DNA of 64,000 nt, taken from NCBI GenBank assembly GCA_035628135.1, contig DASPKM010000004.1, forward strand, positions 186,001 through 250,000, in the 5' to 3' direction. Both the position numbers and the translations under genes were made by a program. A model generated the notes under the pieces. It was not told the origin of the DNA. It did not search any database and was given only the letters and a program-made list of their open reading frames with translations. Source of the stretch: DASPKM01 sp035628135. Its GTDB lineage: Bacteria > Bacteroidota > Bacteroidia > Chitinophagales > Chitinophagaceae. Numbering within the stretch: the first letter of the stretch is position 1; each line of letters starts with the position of its first letter. Below, one piece after another: positions 16,859 to 25,492 of this stretch.

Positions 16859-17500
16859 TTATTTATACATTCTCTCCACTTCCATAACAATCAATTCCAT
16901 TTCCAGGTCATCGCCTGAAGGATTGTAAGGTTGTTTCAAATTACTGCCGAAGAAGAAGGCAACGGTTTGCCAGCAGCGCGCGGTAAATCCGCCTTTATAT
17001 TCTTTGATGATCTCGTAACAGTTGTTACCGGTTTGGCGGTTAATGAGCTTCATGAGCACCTTGCCCTGGTACACCGAGAGGTCCGACATCGGTTTGGTAA
17101 ATTCTTTCTTCAATTCTTTTTCGCGCGACTTGATGATGGATTTGCGCTTGGATTCGGAAGTAACATTTACCAATTGCTGGTTGATATCGTTCATGATGTC
17201 GCCGGCGCGTTTGGCATAGGGATAAGTAACATACACTGCATTACGGAGGCGCGTCCACTCCGCCTTTTTCTTTTTCAGGTGAGGAGGCAGCGGGGCTTGT
17301 ACCCAAACCCATTCAAGGCTTTTGGCTGGCAGCCATTCATTCTGGAAAAGGTTAGCGGGAACAGGGATGGTATCGTTGGGGCCTAGTGGCGGCATCGGGG
17401 GCGCGGTCGGAGGGGTTTGCTGCGCAACAGCCTGGCCTGCATATAAAGCAAGCGCCATAAACACGGTTATCAAGCGGATATGTGAAGCTCTGCCGGGCAT
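16859..17500 (-). CDS. DUF4294 domain-containing exported protein
   Basis: A 213-residue protein from ATG 17500, with a signal peptide (residues 1-25, ending near GQAVAQQ), then a proline-rich linker and a helical domain rich in Lys/Glu. The domain contains TRLRNAVYVTYPYAKRAG, KELKKEFTKPMSDLSVYQGK and GNNCYEIIKEYKGGFTARCWQ, which I associate with DUF4294, a Bacteroidota family of unknown function. A longer frame to 17548 exists but would spoil the signal peptide. It converges with rfaE2 and is not clearly linked to it. Confidence 0.75.
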   Translation of the reverse strand: MPGRASHIRLITVFMALALYAGQAVAQQTPPTAPPMPPLGPNDTIPVPANLFQNEWLPAKSLEWVWVQAPLPPHLKKKKAEWTRLRNAVYVTYPYAKRAGDIMNDINQQLVNVTSESKRKSIIKSREKELKKEFTKPMSDLSVYQGKVLMKLINRQTGNNCYEIIKEYKGGFTARCWQTVAFFFGSNLKQPYNPSGDDLEMELIVMEVERMYK

Positions 17501-17611
17501 GCTATCTGCTAAAATATAGATTATTACTGATGTATACCAGCTAGACAACGGAAGTAACCAAAATGCTGTGTTAATAATGTGCGAATGCGGGAATTTAAAG
17601 ACGGTCGCGAC

Positions 17612-20044
17612 TTAAGCTAACCTGATCCTGCGCACAATGCTCATGACAAAACCCACCATCATCAATATGGTGCCCAGCCATACCAGTCTTATAAAGGGAA
17701 ATTCGTACACCTTCAGGGCAACAAAGGGGATCATATTAGAAGATTCCCTCACTTTTATTTCAAGCTTGTTATCTTCTACCCTGCTTAGCATGATGGCCAG
17801 GTTTTGCGCTACCACCGTGTCGGGGATGTGCAGCAACTGGTTGTTCTTAATATAGAAAACAGGCCTGGCCTTGTAACGCATGCTATCCCTGGCTATTACG
17901 GAAAGCTCGGCCATCAATGCCGTATCGTTCGGTGTAAAATTGTAAAGATCATTATCAGGATTGGGCACTACTCTGTCGAGGGTTATGTATCCGCCGGAAT
18001 ATTCAATTGTATCGTTCACGTTTACGAGGTAAGCCTTGTATTCGCCGGTGTCCTGTGTTTTGTCCATATCCCGCGCATAGCTGATGTAGGAGAATATGTC
18101 GCGGTTCCAATAATGCTTTGCGTCAGGATTATTCGAGAAGCCCTGTTGTCCTTTTGAATTTTTAATGAGGTTGGGATACAGGTTGAATTTCTCCTTGCCG
18201 TCTTTCCGCTCGAACAGAATATTGAAATAGCTGATCTTGCCATCCTCACTGGTTGAATCGCTGTTGATGAACGTGGTCCAGTAGCGTCCCATATCGGTGC
18301 GCATGCCCTTGAACAAGGTCTGGTTTTCCAGCGGATTTTCCTTCGATTTAGGATCGAAGGGAAGTGCGACCGTAGTGTTCAGCGACAATACCTCTTTCTT
18401 CGAAGAAGAAATTAAAATACCCACCAGCATCAATCCGAATCCTACGTGCGCAACGGATGCGCCCGCGGCCGAAAGCTTTCCTCTCAATCCCGCCCATATA
18501 TATGCAGCATTGGCCACCACCGTATATACTCCCGCGAACAATGCGAGGTGAATGGCTGCTAAAAAACCTAATCCGTATTTATCATAATGGATTTCGCCAA
18601 ACCAACTTATAGCAGCCGATATGGCTATGGCAATGATGGTCGGCAATGCCATCTTCTTTAAAAAATATCCCCTGGCGGTATGCTTGTATTTCAGGTACTG
18701 GGAAACTGCCGTGAGCAAGCCGAGTATAATAGCAACAAAGATCTGGATGCGGTTATACCCGAACTCAACATCTTCGCCCATGGCCCAGCTTGTGCCTAAT
18801 AGTTTATTGAATACAGGTAAGGAGGTAGAAATGATGATGAATGCCCCGGAAAGGAACAGCACCAGCGAACCGATGAACATCCAGAATTCCCTGGAATAAG
18901 TGCTTTCTTCCCCTTGTTCTTTATCAGGATTAGGAATGCGTTTGTAATGCACGGCGAACATAACGAGCGATGGAATGGTAAACACCCCCATAAACAGCAT
19001 CAGTTGCGCATTCATGCCCAGGTCGGTGAACGCGTGAACCGAGGTATCGCCCAATACGCCGCTCCTCGTAAGGAAAGTTGAATACAATATCAGAATGAAC
19101 GCAAGGATAAAGAACAAATGCGTTGCGCGCAGCGAACGGCCCGTGCTGTTATAGATCACCTGTGTATGCAGTCCCGCTATTAAAATAAGCCAGGGCACCA
19201 GCGAAGCGTTTTCCACGGGGTCCCATGCCCAATATCCGCCAAAGGTGAGCGATTCATAGGCCCAGATGGCCCCCAGCATGATGCCCGTTCCTAAAATAGC
19301 CGCCGAAAACAGGGTCCAGGGCAGCGCGGTCTTCGTCCAGCCGCCATAATCTTTTTTCCAAAGTCCCGCAATTGCAAATGCAAACGGCACCAGCGTAGAA
19401 GCAAAGCCCAGGAATAAAATAGGAGGATGAATGACCATCCAGTAATTCTGCAGCAATTGGTTTAAACCCTGCCCGTCCTGCAACTGAGGAACGTTCAGCA
19501 GGTAATCGGCGCGCTGGAATGCCGGCATCTCCTGGTACACTTCCCTCACCAGCAAAAATGGATTGCTGCCTACTTTGAACCCGAAGAAATACATGCCCAT
19601 GATCATGGTAGCAAGACAGGCCTGCATGAAGCTTATAACCGTCATTACCGGGGCTTCCCATTGTTTGGCGGTGCGCATAAGCACCATGCCCAGCACGCCA
19701 TGCCATAAGGTCCATAGCAGGAAGCTGCCCTCCTGCCCTTCCCAGATGCAGCTTAAAAGATATTTAAGGCTTAATGATTTTTCAGAATGGCTCCAGGCGT
19801 AGAGGTACTCAAAACGGTGAGCCGCTATGATATAGAATAAAATGCCGAAAATGGCCAATACAGATGCTACGTCAATGCCAAATGCCACCCGTGCAAATTG
19901 CTTCCAGCTTGCGGCGTCCTGTAAGTTCTTAGCATTGGCCGATTTAAAATAAGCGATCGTTGCAAGTACCGAGGAGATAAGCGACAATAACACAAATAGC
20001 TTTCCGAGCTGGCCCGCCCACAACTGCTCACCAATATAGTCCAT
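17612..20044 (-). CDS. ccmF: cytochrome c haem lyase subunit CcmF
   Basis: An 810-residue polytopic membrane protein of the CcmF/CcsA haem-handling family. It receives haem from CcmE and attaches it to apocytochrome c at the outer face of the inner membrane. The WWD haem motif is GGYWAWDPVENASL (269-282). Conserved histidines occur in VIHPP (H206) and elsewhere. A periplasmic domain of about 200 residues sits before the last membrane helix (FIRLVWLGTILMMVGFVMS). It lies 2 bases downstream of ccmE; the other Ccm genes are outside the window. Confidence 0.9.
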   Translation of the reverse strand: MDYIGEQLWAGQLGKLFVLLSLISSVLATIAYFKSANAKNLQDAASWKQFARVAFGIDVASVLAIFGILFYIIAAHRFEYLYAWSHSEKSLSLKYLLSCIWEGQEGSFLLWTLWHGVLGMVLMRTAKQWEAPVMTVISFMQACLATMIMGMYFFGFKVGSNPFLLVREVYQEMPAFQRADYLLNVPQLQDGQGLNQLLQNYWMVIHPPILFLGFASTLVPFAFAIAGLWKKDYGGWTKTALPWTLFSAAILGTGIMLGAIWAYESLTFGGYWAWDPVENASLVPWLILIAGLHTQVIYNSTGRSLRATHLFFILAFILILYSTFLTRSGVLGDTSVHAFTDLGMNAQLMLFMGVFTIPSLVMFAVHYKRIPNPDKEQGEESTYSREFWMFIGSLVLFLSGAFIIISTSLPVFNKLLGTSWAMGEDVEFGYNRIQIFVAIILGLLTAVSQYLKYKHTARGYFLKKMALPTIIAIAISAAISWFGEIHYDKYGLGFLAAIHLALFAGVYTVVANAAYIWAGLRGKLSAAGASVAHVGFGLMLVGILISSSKKEVLSLNTTVALPFDPKSKENPLENQTLFKGMRTDMGRYWTTFINSDSTSEDGKISYFNILFERKDGKEKFNLYPNLIKNSKGQQGFSNNPDAKHYWNRDIFSYISYARDMDKTQDTGEYKAYLVNVNDTIEYSGGYITLDRVVPNPDNDLYNFTPNDTALMAELSVIARDSMRYKARPVFYIKNNQLLHIPDTVVAQNLAIMLSRVEDNKLEIKVRESSNMIPFVALKVYEFPFIRLVWLGTILMMVGFVMSIVRRIRLA

Positions 20045-20046
20045 GA

Positions 20047-20457
20047 TCAGTAAGAGGTTTGATTTAAGTTTTGCTGCGCCGCCTTGGGATCATCTTTGTA
20101 TTTGGAGGGACATTTCAGCAATATATCCTTGCATTCGAACTGGCCGTTGCGCATGGAGCCTTTCAATACCAGCCGCTCGGCTTTTTCAAAATCGGTGGGT
20201 TTGCCTTTCAGGTATACCACCCTGGTAACGCCGCCTAAAGTATCCACCGCGGTAAAGCTTAGGTAATTGGGGTCTTTAACGGGATCGAATTCGATAGGTT
20301 GCGATTTATCGAGCTTGGCAATGAGGTGCACGAACTTACCTTCCTTTTTGCGGGCGGAAGCCACTGTATCATAAGTGGTAAGATCACCCAGGAAGCTGAC
20401 CAGCACGGCTATTGCCGCCATGATGAAAACCAATATAATGATCTGTATCTTTTTCAA
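20047..20457 (-). CDS. ccmE: haem chaperone CcmE, CxxxY type
   Basis: A 136-residue membrane-anchored protein: N-terminal helix (residues 4-23) followed by an OB-fold (VVYLKGKPTDF, ERLVLKGSM). Classical CcmE binds haem covalently through His in HxxxY. Here the aligned block is LLKCPSKY, giving C116-x-x-x-Y120: a cysteine replaces the histidine. A second Cys (C109) lies close by. CxxxY CcmE forms are known from archaea and some bacteria. The protein hands haem to CcmF, encoded next. A -7 box is at 20496-20503. Confidence 0.88.
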   Translation of the reverse strand: MKKIQIIILVFIMAAIAVLVSFLGDLTTYDTVASARKKEGKFVHLIAKLDKSQPIEFDPVKDPNYLSFTAVDTLGGVTRVVYLKGKPTDFEKAERLVLKGSMRNGQFECKDILLKCPSKYKDDPKAAQQNLNQTSY

Positions 20458-20495
20458 TTGCCTGAAGGTTTTTTTAAGAAGCGGACGATACGCCG

Positions 20496-20503
20496 CAAAG
20501 TTA
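20496..20503 (-). promoter_or_regulatory. -7 box of ccmE-ccmF
   Basis: TAACTTTG on the minus strand fits TAnnTTTG, 38 bases upstream of the ccmE ATG. Confidence 0.52.
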
Positions 20504-20635
20504 ACTTAAAAACGCTTTCGCCCGGATTTTGTTAGAAACCGGGTGCAACTGTTCACAAAATTTTTGCTTCTGGTTTGGCTGTACTAACTTGCGAACCGTT
20601 TTGAATGGCTTAACCTCTCTCCGCAACTTATAACA

Positions 20636-21682
20636 ATGATAGATCTTTCAACATTCGATCCCAACAGCGCTGGAAATCCAAACAACAACATTTTCGGCCT
20701 TCCCTTCGACGAGGAAGATGCCAGGCTCATCATTCTGCCCGTTCCATGGGAAGTTACGGTCAGCTACAATGCGGGTACCGCCCGATCCGCAGAGCACATT
20801 TTCAAGGCCAGTCTCCAGGTTGACCTGTTCGACCCCGAGGTGGATCATGGTTGGAAACAAGGCTTTTATATGCGTCCGGTAAACAAGAAAGTATTGCTGA
20901 AAAGCGATTACCTGCGCAAGGAAGCCGAATTGTACATCGATTATATTTCCAAGGGACAGGTGGTGGATGAAAATAAGTTCATGTGCAAATCGCTGAAGGA
21001 AATAAATGAGGGCGCCCTTTTCCTGAACAATTGGGTGTACGAGGAAACCGCCGCGCTGTTAAAGAACGGAAAGCTGGTGGTGCTGCTGGGTGGCGATCAC
21101 AGTACTCCCCTGGGCTATTTTAAGGCCATTGCCGAAAAGCACGGCAATTTCGGCATCCTGCAGATAGACGCGCATTGCGACCTAAGGCCTTCTTACGAAG
21201 GGTTCAAGTACAGCCACGCCAGCATCATGTACAATATGCTGCAGGAAATACCCCAGGTGAGCCGCCTGGTACAGGCAGGCATCAGGGATTATAGCGAGGG
21301 CGAATGGGATTTTCTGCAGGCTAACAGGGACCGTGTAACCACTTACTTCATCAAAGACATTGCCGAGCGCCAATACGAAGGCGAGACCTGGAAGCAGATC
21401 GCGGATGACATCATCAGCCAGCTTCCGGACAAAGTGTACCTGAGCTTTGATATCGATGGGTTGGATCCCAAGCTCTGTCCCAATACCGGTACGCCGGTTG
21501 CAGGCGGATTTGAAGCAGAACAGGTATTTTACCTGCTGAAAAAGCTCATGAAGAGCGGCCGTCAGATCATCGGCTTGGACCTCAGCGAAATAGGCGTGGG
21601 AGAAAACGATTGGGATGCCAACGTTGGAGCCCGCATATTGTTCAGGCTTTGCAATATTCTTGTAGCCAGTAACCCCCAATAA
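20636..21682 (+). CDS. arginase/agmatinase/formimidoylglutamase family hydrolase
   Basis: A 348-residue binuclear manganese ureohydrolase. The metal ligands are visible in three blocks: GGDHSTPLG (His), DAHCDLRPSYEG (Asp-x-His-x-Asp) and SFDIDGLDPKLCPNTGTPV (Asp-x-Asp). These enzymes hydrolyse guanidino compounds (arginine, agmatine) or formimidoylglutamate. The N-terminal extension of about 60 residues and the wording NTGTPVAGGF fit the agmatinase-family proteins of Bacteroidota, but the substrate cannot be told from sequence. It heads a tight operon with two membrane proteins and a radical SAM protein, with 1 base to the next gene. That context is unusual for arginine or histidine breakdown. 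Confidence 0.82.
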   Translation: MIDLSTFDPNSAGNPNNNIFGLPFDEEDARLIILPVPWEVTVSYNAGTARSAEHIFKASLQVDLFDPEVDHGWKQGFYMRPVNKKVLLKSDYLRKEAELYIDYISKGQVVDENKFMCKSLKEINEGALFLNNWVYEETAALLKNGKLVVLLGGDHSTPLGYFKAIAEKHGNFGILQIDAHCDLRPSYEGFKYSHASIMYNMLQEIPQVSRLVQAGIRDYSEGEWDFLQANRDRVTTYFIKDIAERQYEGETWKQIADDIISQLPDKVYLSFDIDGLDPKLCPNTGTPVAGGFEAEQVFYLLKKLMKSGRQIIGLDLSEIGVGENDWDANVGARILFRLCNILVASNPQ

Positions 21683-21683
21683 A

Positions 21684-22277
21684 ATGGCAACGCTCGGAGG
21701 TAAATTCCCTTATGTGGTGGTGTTAAAGAATACCGTTACGTCCGGTATGAACGTAATGGGTTACGTGTTGAACATCGTATCCGTTATTTTCCTGGCAAAG
21801 GAATTTTTGTCGGGAACCGAGATAAATGTCCTGCTCCTGGCAGCGGTAGTGGTGCTTGCAGGGGTGCTCGCCTGGAATTATTTCCGCTCCCGCAAGGGCA
21901 AGAGAATATTTTTCGACAGGGCCTATCTTATTGCCGCATTGCTGTGGCTGCATATGCCGTATATGCAATGGCTGTTCATTCCCTTTGTGATCATGGCCCT
22001 GCTGGAACACCAGGTTAAGTTTCCGATGGAGATCGGCTTCTCGGAGCAACACATCGTGTTCAATACTTTTTTCAGGAAAAAATATGATTGGTCACAGTTG
22101 TCGAATGTAATGCTCAAAGACGGCCTGTTGACAATGGACTTTCGCAATAACCGCCTGTTGCAGCGCGAGATACTGGATGATGAGGATGAGGACGACGCCT
22201 CGGAAGAGGAGTTTAACCTGTTTTGCCAGGAGCAGTTGAAAAAAAATATGGTGGGCTCTTATGGAAAAAATGCGTAA
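21684..22277 (+). CDS. membrane protein with C-terminal PH-like domain (paralogue A)
   Basis: A 197-residue protein with about four hydrophobic segments (near residues 23-39, 48-65, 80-96 and 97-110). A soluble tail of about 85 residues follows: IGFSEQHIVFNTFFRKKYDWSQLSNV and DGLLTMDFRNNR read like the short bacterial PH-like beta domain. An acidic run (DDEDEDDASEEE) and the helix FNLFCQEQLKKN end the protein. The next gene has the same plan, so the two look like diverged paralogues. Function unknown. It is cotranscribed with the ureohydrolase and the radical SAM gene. Confidence 0.75.
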   Translation: MATLGGKFPYVVVLKNTVTSGMNVMGYVLNIVSVIFLAKEFLSGTEINVLLLAAVVVLAGVLAWNYFRSRKGKRIFFDRAYLIAALLWLHMPYMQWLFIPFVIMALLEHQVKFPMEIGFSEQHIVFNTFFRKKYDWSQLSNVMLKDGLLTMDFRNNRLLQREILDDEDEDDASEEEFNLFCQEQLKKNMVGSYGKNA

Positions 22278-22304
22278 TGGCATCCCCCTATAAACAACTG
22301 CTGC

Positions 22305-22913
22305 ATGAATTCACTGACGATACCTGTCTTTCACCCCGCGTTTGACAAGTTGAAGCGTTCCGGCAGGCTGTTGCATTTCATCGCCGCCATCATTATCATT
22401 TCGCATGCCATCAGCCATATCAACCAGCCAGATAGCAGCCAGCTGTATTTCTGGTGCCAGGTAATATTGGCGGCAGACATATTCCTGCTGGTATTTCTTG
22501 GCAGGAATATTTTGGCCACGCTTCCCACCGTAAACTTGTTTTTTCGCTTTGTGGAATTCCTTCTTTTCCTTGGCATTGGAATATTGCTGATGCTGAAATC
22601 CAGTTGGGTGCCAGGGGCGTTTCACGCAGGCGTGGGCGTTATGTATGCTTACCTGCTGTATTGCGAACTACGCGTGAATACCGAAGAAAGATTATCGTTG
22701 CATCATACGGGCATCACCATTCCTGCGTTGCCCGAGAGCAAGTTTTTGCTTTGGTCCAACATCAACCGCTTGCACGCACAATACGATTCCATAGAGATCC
22801 TTACTTCAGATAGCAAAAAGATCCGCTTTCAATTCCGCCGGAATCTTCAATTCGAAGAACTCGACCAAATTCACGAATTTTGCAGGCACTATTTGGGAGA
22901 GGAGAGCCGGTAA
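22305..22913 (+). CDS. membrane protein with C-terminal PH-like domain (paralogue B)
   Basis: A 202-residue protein with the same layout as the preceding one: about four hydrophobic segments (residues 22-40, 48-63, 70-95, 105-120), then a beta-rich tail with LHHTGITIPALPESKFLLW, INRLHAQYDSIEILT and a final helix LDQIHEFCRHYLG. The tail fits a PH-like fold and lines up in order with that of paralogue A, although identity is low by eye. It lies 27 bases after paralogue A and 2 bases before the radical SAM gene. Function unknown. Confidence 0.75.
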   Translation: MNSLTIPVFHPAFDKLKRSGRLLHFIAAIIIISHAISHINQPDSSQLYFWCQVILAADIFLLVFLGRNILATLPTVNLFFRFVEFLLFLGIGILLMLKSSWVPGAFHAGVGVMYAYLLYCELRVNTEERLSLHHTGITIPALPESKFLLWSNINRLHAQYDSIEILTSDSKKIRFQFRRNLQFEELDQIHEFCRHYLGEESR

Positions 22914-22915
22914 TT

Positions 22916-24202
22916 ATGTCGCCATATTTGTTATACTCCGACGGAAAGGGAAACATTTTCGAGGACCGCACCCTGTATGCAACAGGACGTGAGGGATGGG
23001 ACGCCTATCCCATACCGCCTGAAGATTGGATAGCAATGCCGGAGGGTGGTTCCTTGTATGAGCTGCCTGAACGCCGCGGCATCGGGATTGATGTAAAAAC
23101 CGGCCAGATGCGCCTCTGCGAAAAAGGATGGGCCGTGGCCGCTTTTATTCCGCCCGCGCATACTGGCTTATACCTTGCCGCATACGAAAGTCTGCCCGGC
23201 GCTCCCACCCTGCCCTTATTTTGCTATACCGCCGCCGGCTGGTGGAATAATAAATTCTTCGTACCCGCCGTGAGAATTGAAAAAGACATCCGGCAGGAAG
23301 CAAGTGGATACCACCAACCCCTCATCCGGCAAGGCGTCGACCGGTTTTTGCAAGCATACCCGCAGAACAGGCTGGTAAAACATCTTGCAGAAAATTGCTG
23401 TCTTACCTATCATTGTCCCGCGGCCAGGAATTATTTTTTAGGAAGGTGGGAATGCCCTGTGCCCACATCGCCCGCCTGCAATGCCAATTGCATCGGTTGC
23501 ATTTCGTTTCAGCCGCAGGAAGAAACTATTTCGTCTACGCAGGACCGTTTGACGTTTAAGCCCACAGCCGAAGAGATCGTGGAATTTACCGTGCCGCATC
23601 TGCAAACAGCTCCTTTCCCCATCGTAAGCTTTGGACAGGGTTGCGAAGGCGAACCCCTGCTGATGTGGGAAACCATCCGAGAAGCCATCATCGAAATAAG
23701 GAAGCATACGCAGCGCGGAAGCATCAACATCAATACCAATGGTTCAAAGCCCGACGCGGTGCGGGCGCTGTGCGAAGCCGGATTGAATTCCATTCGCGTA
23801 AGCACCAATTCGGCCAGGAAACATATTTACGAATCGTATTACCTGCCCAACAATTATTCCTTCGAAGACATCGCGGAAAGCCTGCGCATTGTTCGCAGCT
23901 ATGGCGGATGGGCAAGCATCAACTACTTTGTATTTCCGGGCATGACCGATTCCGTTGAAGAGTATGAAGCCTTGCGCAAGCTGATAAAAGAAACCGGTCT
24001 CACCATGATCCAATGGCGCAATTTTAATATTGACCCGGATTGGTACATGGGACGCATAGGCGTTCATGAGACCGGCGAAATCATAGGTATAAAGCAGTTA
24101 ATGGAATTGATACAAGAAGAATTCCCTCACCTGAAATACGGTTACTTCAACCCGCCGATGGAACGCATCAACGGAGATTATGAGGTAAACTTCGCGCATT
24201 GA
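22916..24202 (+). CDS. radical SAM protein, unknown substrate
   Basis: A 428-residue protein. The iron-sulfur motif is CNANCIGC (C188, C192, C195, the CxxxCxxC signature), followed by a TIM-barrel with SFGQGCEGEPLL (GxGE-like, SAM contact) and SININTNGSKPD. Four extra cysteines (161, 162, 167, 180) lie just before the motif and could hold a second cluster or a metal. The N-terminal 150 residues are a separate region without a family I know. Start ATG 22916 is preferred, since upstream alternatives overlap the preceding gene. It ends the four-gene operon. Reaction unknown. Confidence 0.82.
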   Translation: MSPYLLYSDGKGNIFEDRTLYATGREGWDAYPIPPEDWIAMPEGGSLYELPERRGIGIDVKTGQMRLCEKGWAVAAFIPPAHTGLYLAAYESLPGAPTLPLFCYTAAGWWNNKFFVPAVRIEKDIRQEASGYHQPLIRQGVDRFLQAYPQNRLVKHLAENCCLTYHCPAARNYFLGRWECPVPTSPACNANCIGCISFQPQEETISSTQDRLTFKPTAEEIVEFTVPHLQTAPFPIVSFGQGCEGEPLLMWETIREAIIEIRKHTQRGSININTNGSKPDAVRALCEAGLNSIRVSTNSARKHIYESYYLPNNYSFEDIAESLRIVRSYGGWASINYFVFPGMTDSVEEYEALRKLIKETGLTMIQWRNFNIDPDWYMGRIGVHETGEIIGIKQLMELIQEEFPHLKYGYFNPPMERINGDYEVNFAH

Positions 24203-24209
24203 TTCATCA

Positions 24210-24250
24210 GCTGACTGACGAATACATTTTCATCAGTCAGCCAAAAAATC
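24210..24250. terminator. hairpin between convergent radical SAM and CHRD genes
   Basis: Perfect 9-bp arms GCTGACTGA (24210-24218) and TCAGTCAGC (24233-24241), extended with one mismatch. On the plus strand an A/T run and then CTTTTT follow. It sits between two genes that end toward each other, so a terminator is the simplest reading. The arm words also resemble the 33.5 kb repeats. Confidence 0.5.
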
Positions 24251-24257
24251 TTTTTAA

Positions 24258-24746
24258 TTATTGCGTTGCCGCAACCTGCCCGCGTACTTCGCCACCAGGA
24301 TAGGTAGCGGTGTGCACGTTCCAGTACCATTTACCGGAAAGCAGGTCTGCCTCCTGGGCCTCCGTAAGTGTGATTTCACCTGAAGCGCCGCCCGTAGCTG
24401 CTGAATTGGTAATAGTCAATCCAACCGCTACACCTGCATTTACACCTGCCAGCGCGGGGCCGTGGAAATGCAGCGCTGCCGCAGTGCCTGTAAGACCTGT
24501 CCAATTAATATTATACACCAGCTTGTTGGTGCTTTTATTATACGTGCCTGTTAATGTACCGGTAGCGGTAGAGGTATTATTGGGATTGTTTTCCTGTGCC
24601 GCGTTACCATTGCCAGACAAAGTATATGCATTAGGATCTTTATTATCCTCATCCTTGTCGCAATTACCTGACATAAATACAAAGCTCAGCAAGAGAAGGC
24701 TGGCGGTAAGCAACACCTCCCGCGTATGGTTAAAAACCTTTTTCAT
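24258..24746 (-). CDS. CHRD domain lipoprotein
   Basis: A 162-residue protein with an N-terminal signal segment ending in MSGNC, followed by the acidic DKDED. A cysteine here followed by charged residues fits a surface-exported Bacteroidota lipoprotein, although Asn before the Cys is uncommon in a lipobox. The mature part is a CHRD domain: TGTLTGTYNKSTNKLVYNIN, ALHFHGPALAGVNAG and the closing WYWNVHTATYPGGEVRGQV. CHRD domains were named from chordin and occur in many bacterial envelope proteins; their role is unclear. Monocistronic. Confidence 0.85.
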   Translation of the reverse strand: MKKVFNHTREVLLTASLLLLSFVFMSGNCDKDEDNKDPNAYTLSGNGNAAQENNPNNTSTATGTLTGTYNKSTNKLVYNINWTGLTGTAAALHFHGPALAGVNAGVAVGLTITNSAATGGASGEITLTEAQEADLLSGKWYWNVHTATYPGGEVRGQVAATQ

Positions 24747-24959
24747 AATGATGCGATTTTTTTTTAAGTATGATCAATAGAATACCCACCGGTATCTTTG
24801 GCAATACCAGCAAGAGCCTTTTGTTTCATTCAATACCTGCAGGAAAAAAGGGGTGGGGCTGCACTCAACTGCCGACCTGTGAAGTGCATTTATCTGACAA
24901 ATTTTACGGTTGATGTAAATAGGTGGTTGCTTGCACGGAAAAAAATTTAAATTCAGCGC

Positions 24960-25484
24960 ATGAAATTCAACCTCCAAAAAGCACTGCCCATTCTTGAAAG
25001 AACACCCGCAATTGTGGCGATGCTGTTAAAAGACCTGGACGAAGAATGGATATATTCCAACGAGGGCGAAGAAACCTGGAGCCCTTTTGATGTGGTAGGC
25101 CATTACATTCATGGCGAAAAAACCGATTGGATACCAAGGCTGAATATCATCCTCGGTGATCAGGATGATAAACGTTTTGTACCTTTCGACCGCTTTGCAC
25201 AATTCAGGGACAGCAAGGGCAAAAGCCTGGATGAGCTATTGGATGAGTTTGCCATGCTTAGGCGGCAGAACATTGAAAAACTGAAACAGGTTACGCTCAA
25301 CGAGAAAACACTTTCTCAAACCGGCATTCATCCGGCATTTGGGGTGGTAACGCTGGAGCAACTGCTGTCTTCATGGGTGGTGCATGACCTGGGGCACATC
25401 AGCCAGATAACGAGGGTGCTTGCAAAACAATACAAAGAGGCGGTAGGTCCCTGGACAGCTTATATGGGAATATTGAACAGGTAA
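24960..25484 (+). CDS. DinB family protein
   Basis: A 174-residue four-helix-bundle protein of the DinB/YfiT superfamily. Metal-binding histidines are likely in VVGHYIHGEK and SSWVVHDLGHISQ. Members include thiol-dependent transferases (bacillithiol, mycothiol) and many proteins without known activity. Since the organism encodes BshC and a YfiT-type protein elsewhere in this window, a bacillithiol-dependent reaction is possible but not shown. The MFS gene follows after 8 bases. Confidence 0.8.
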   Translation: MKFNLQKALPILERTPAIVAMLLKDLDEEWIYSNEGEETWSPFDVVGHYIHGEKTDWIPRLNIILGDQDDKRFVPFDRFAQFRDSKGKSLDELLDEFAMLRRQNIEKLKQVTLNEKTLSQTGIHPAFGVVTLEQLLSSWVVHDLGHISQITRVLAKQYKEAVGPWTAYMGILNR

Positions 25485-25492
25485 ATACCAAC

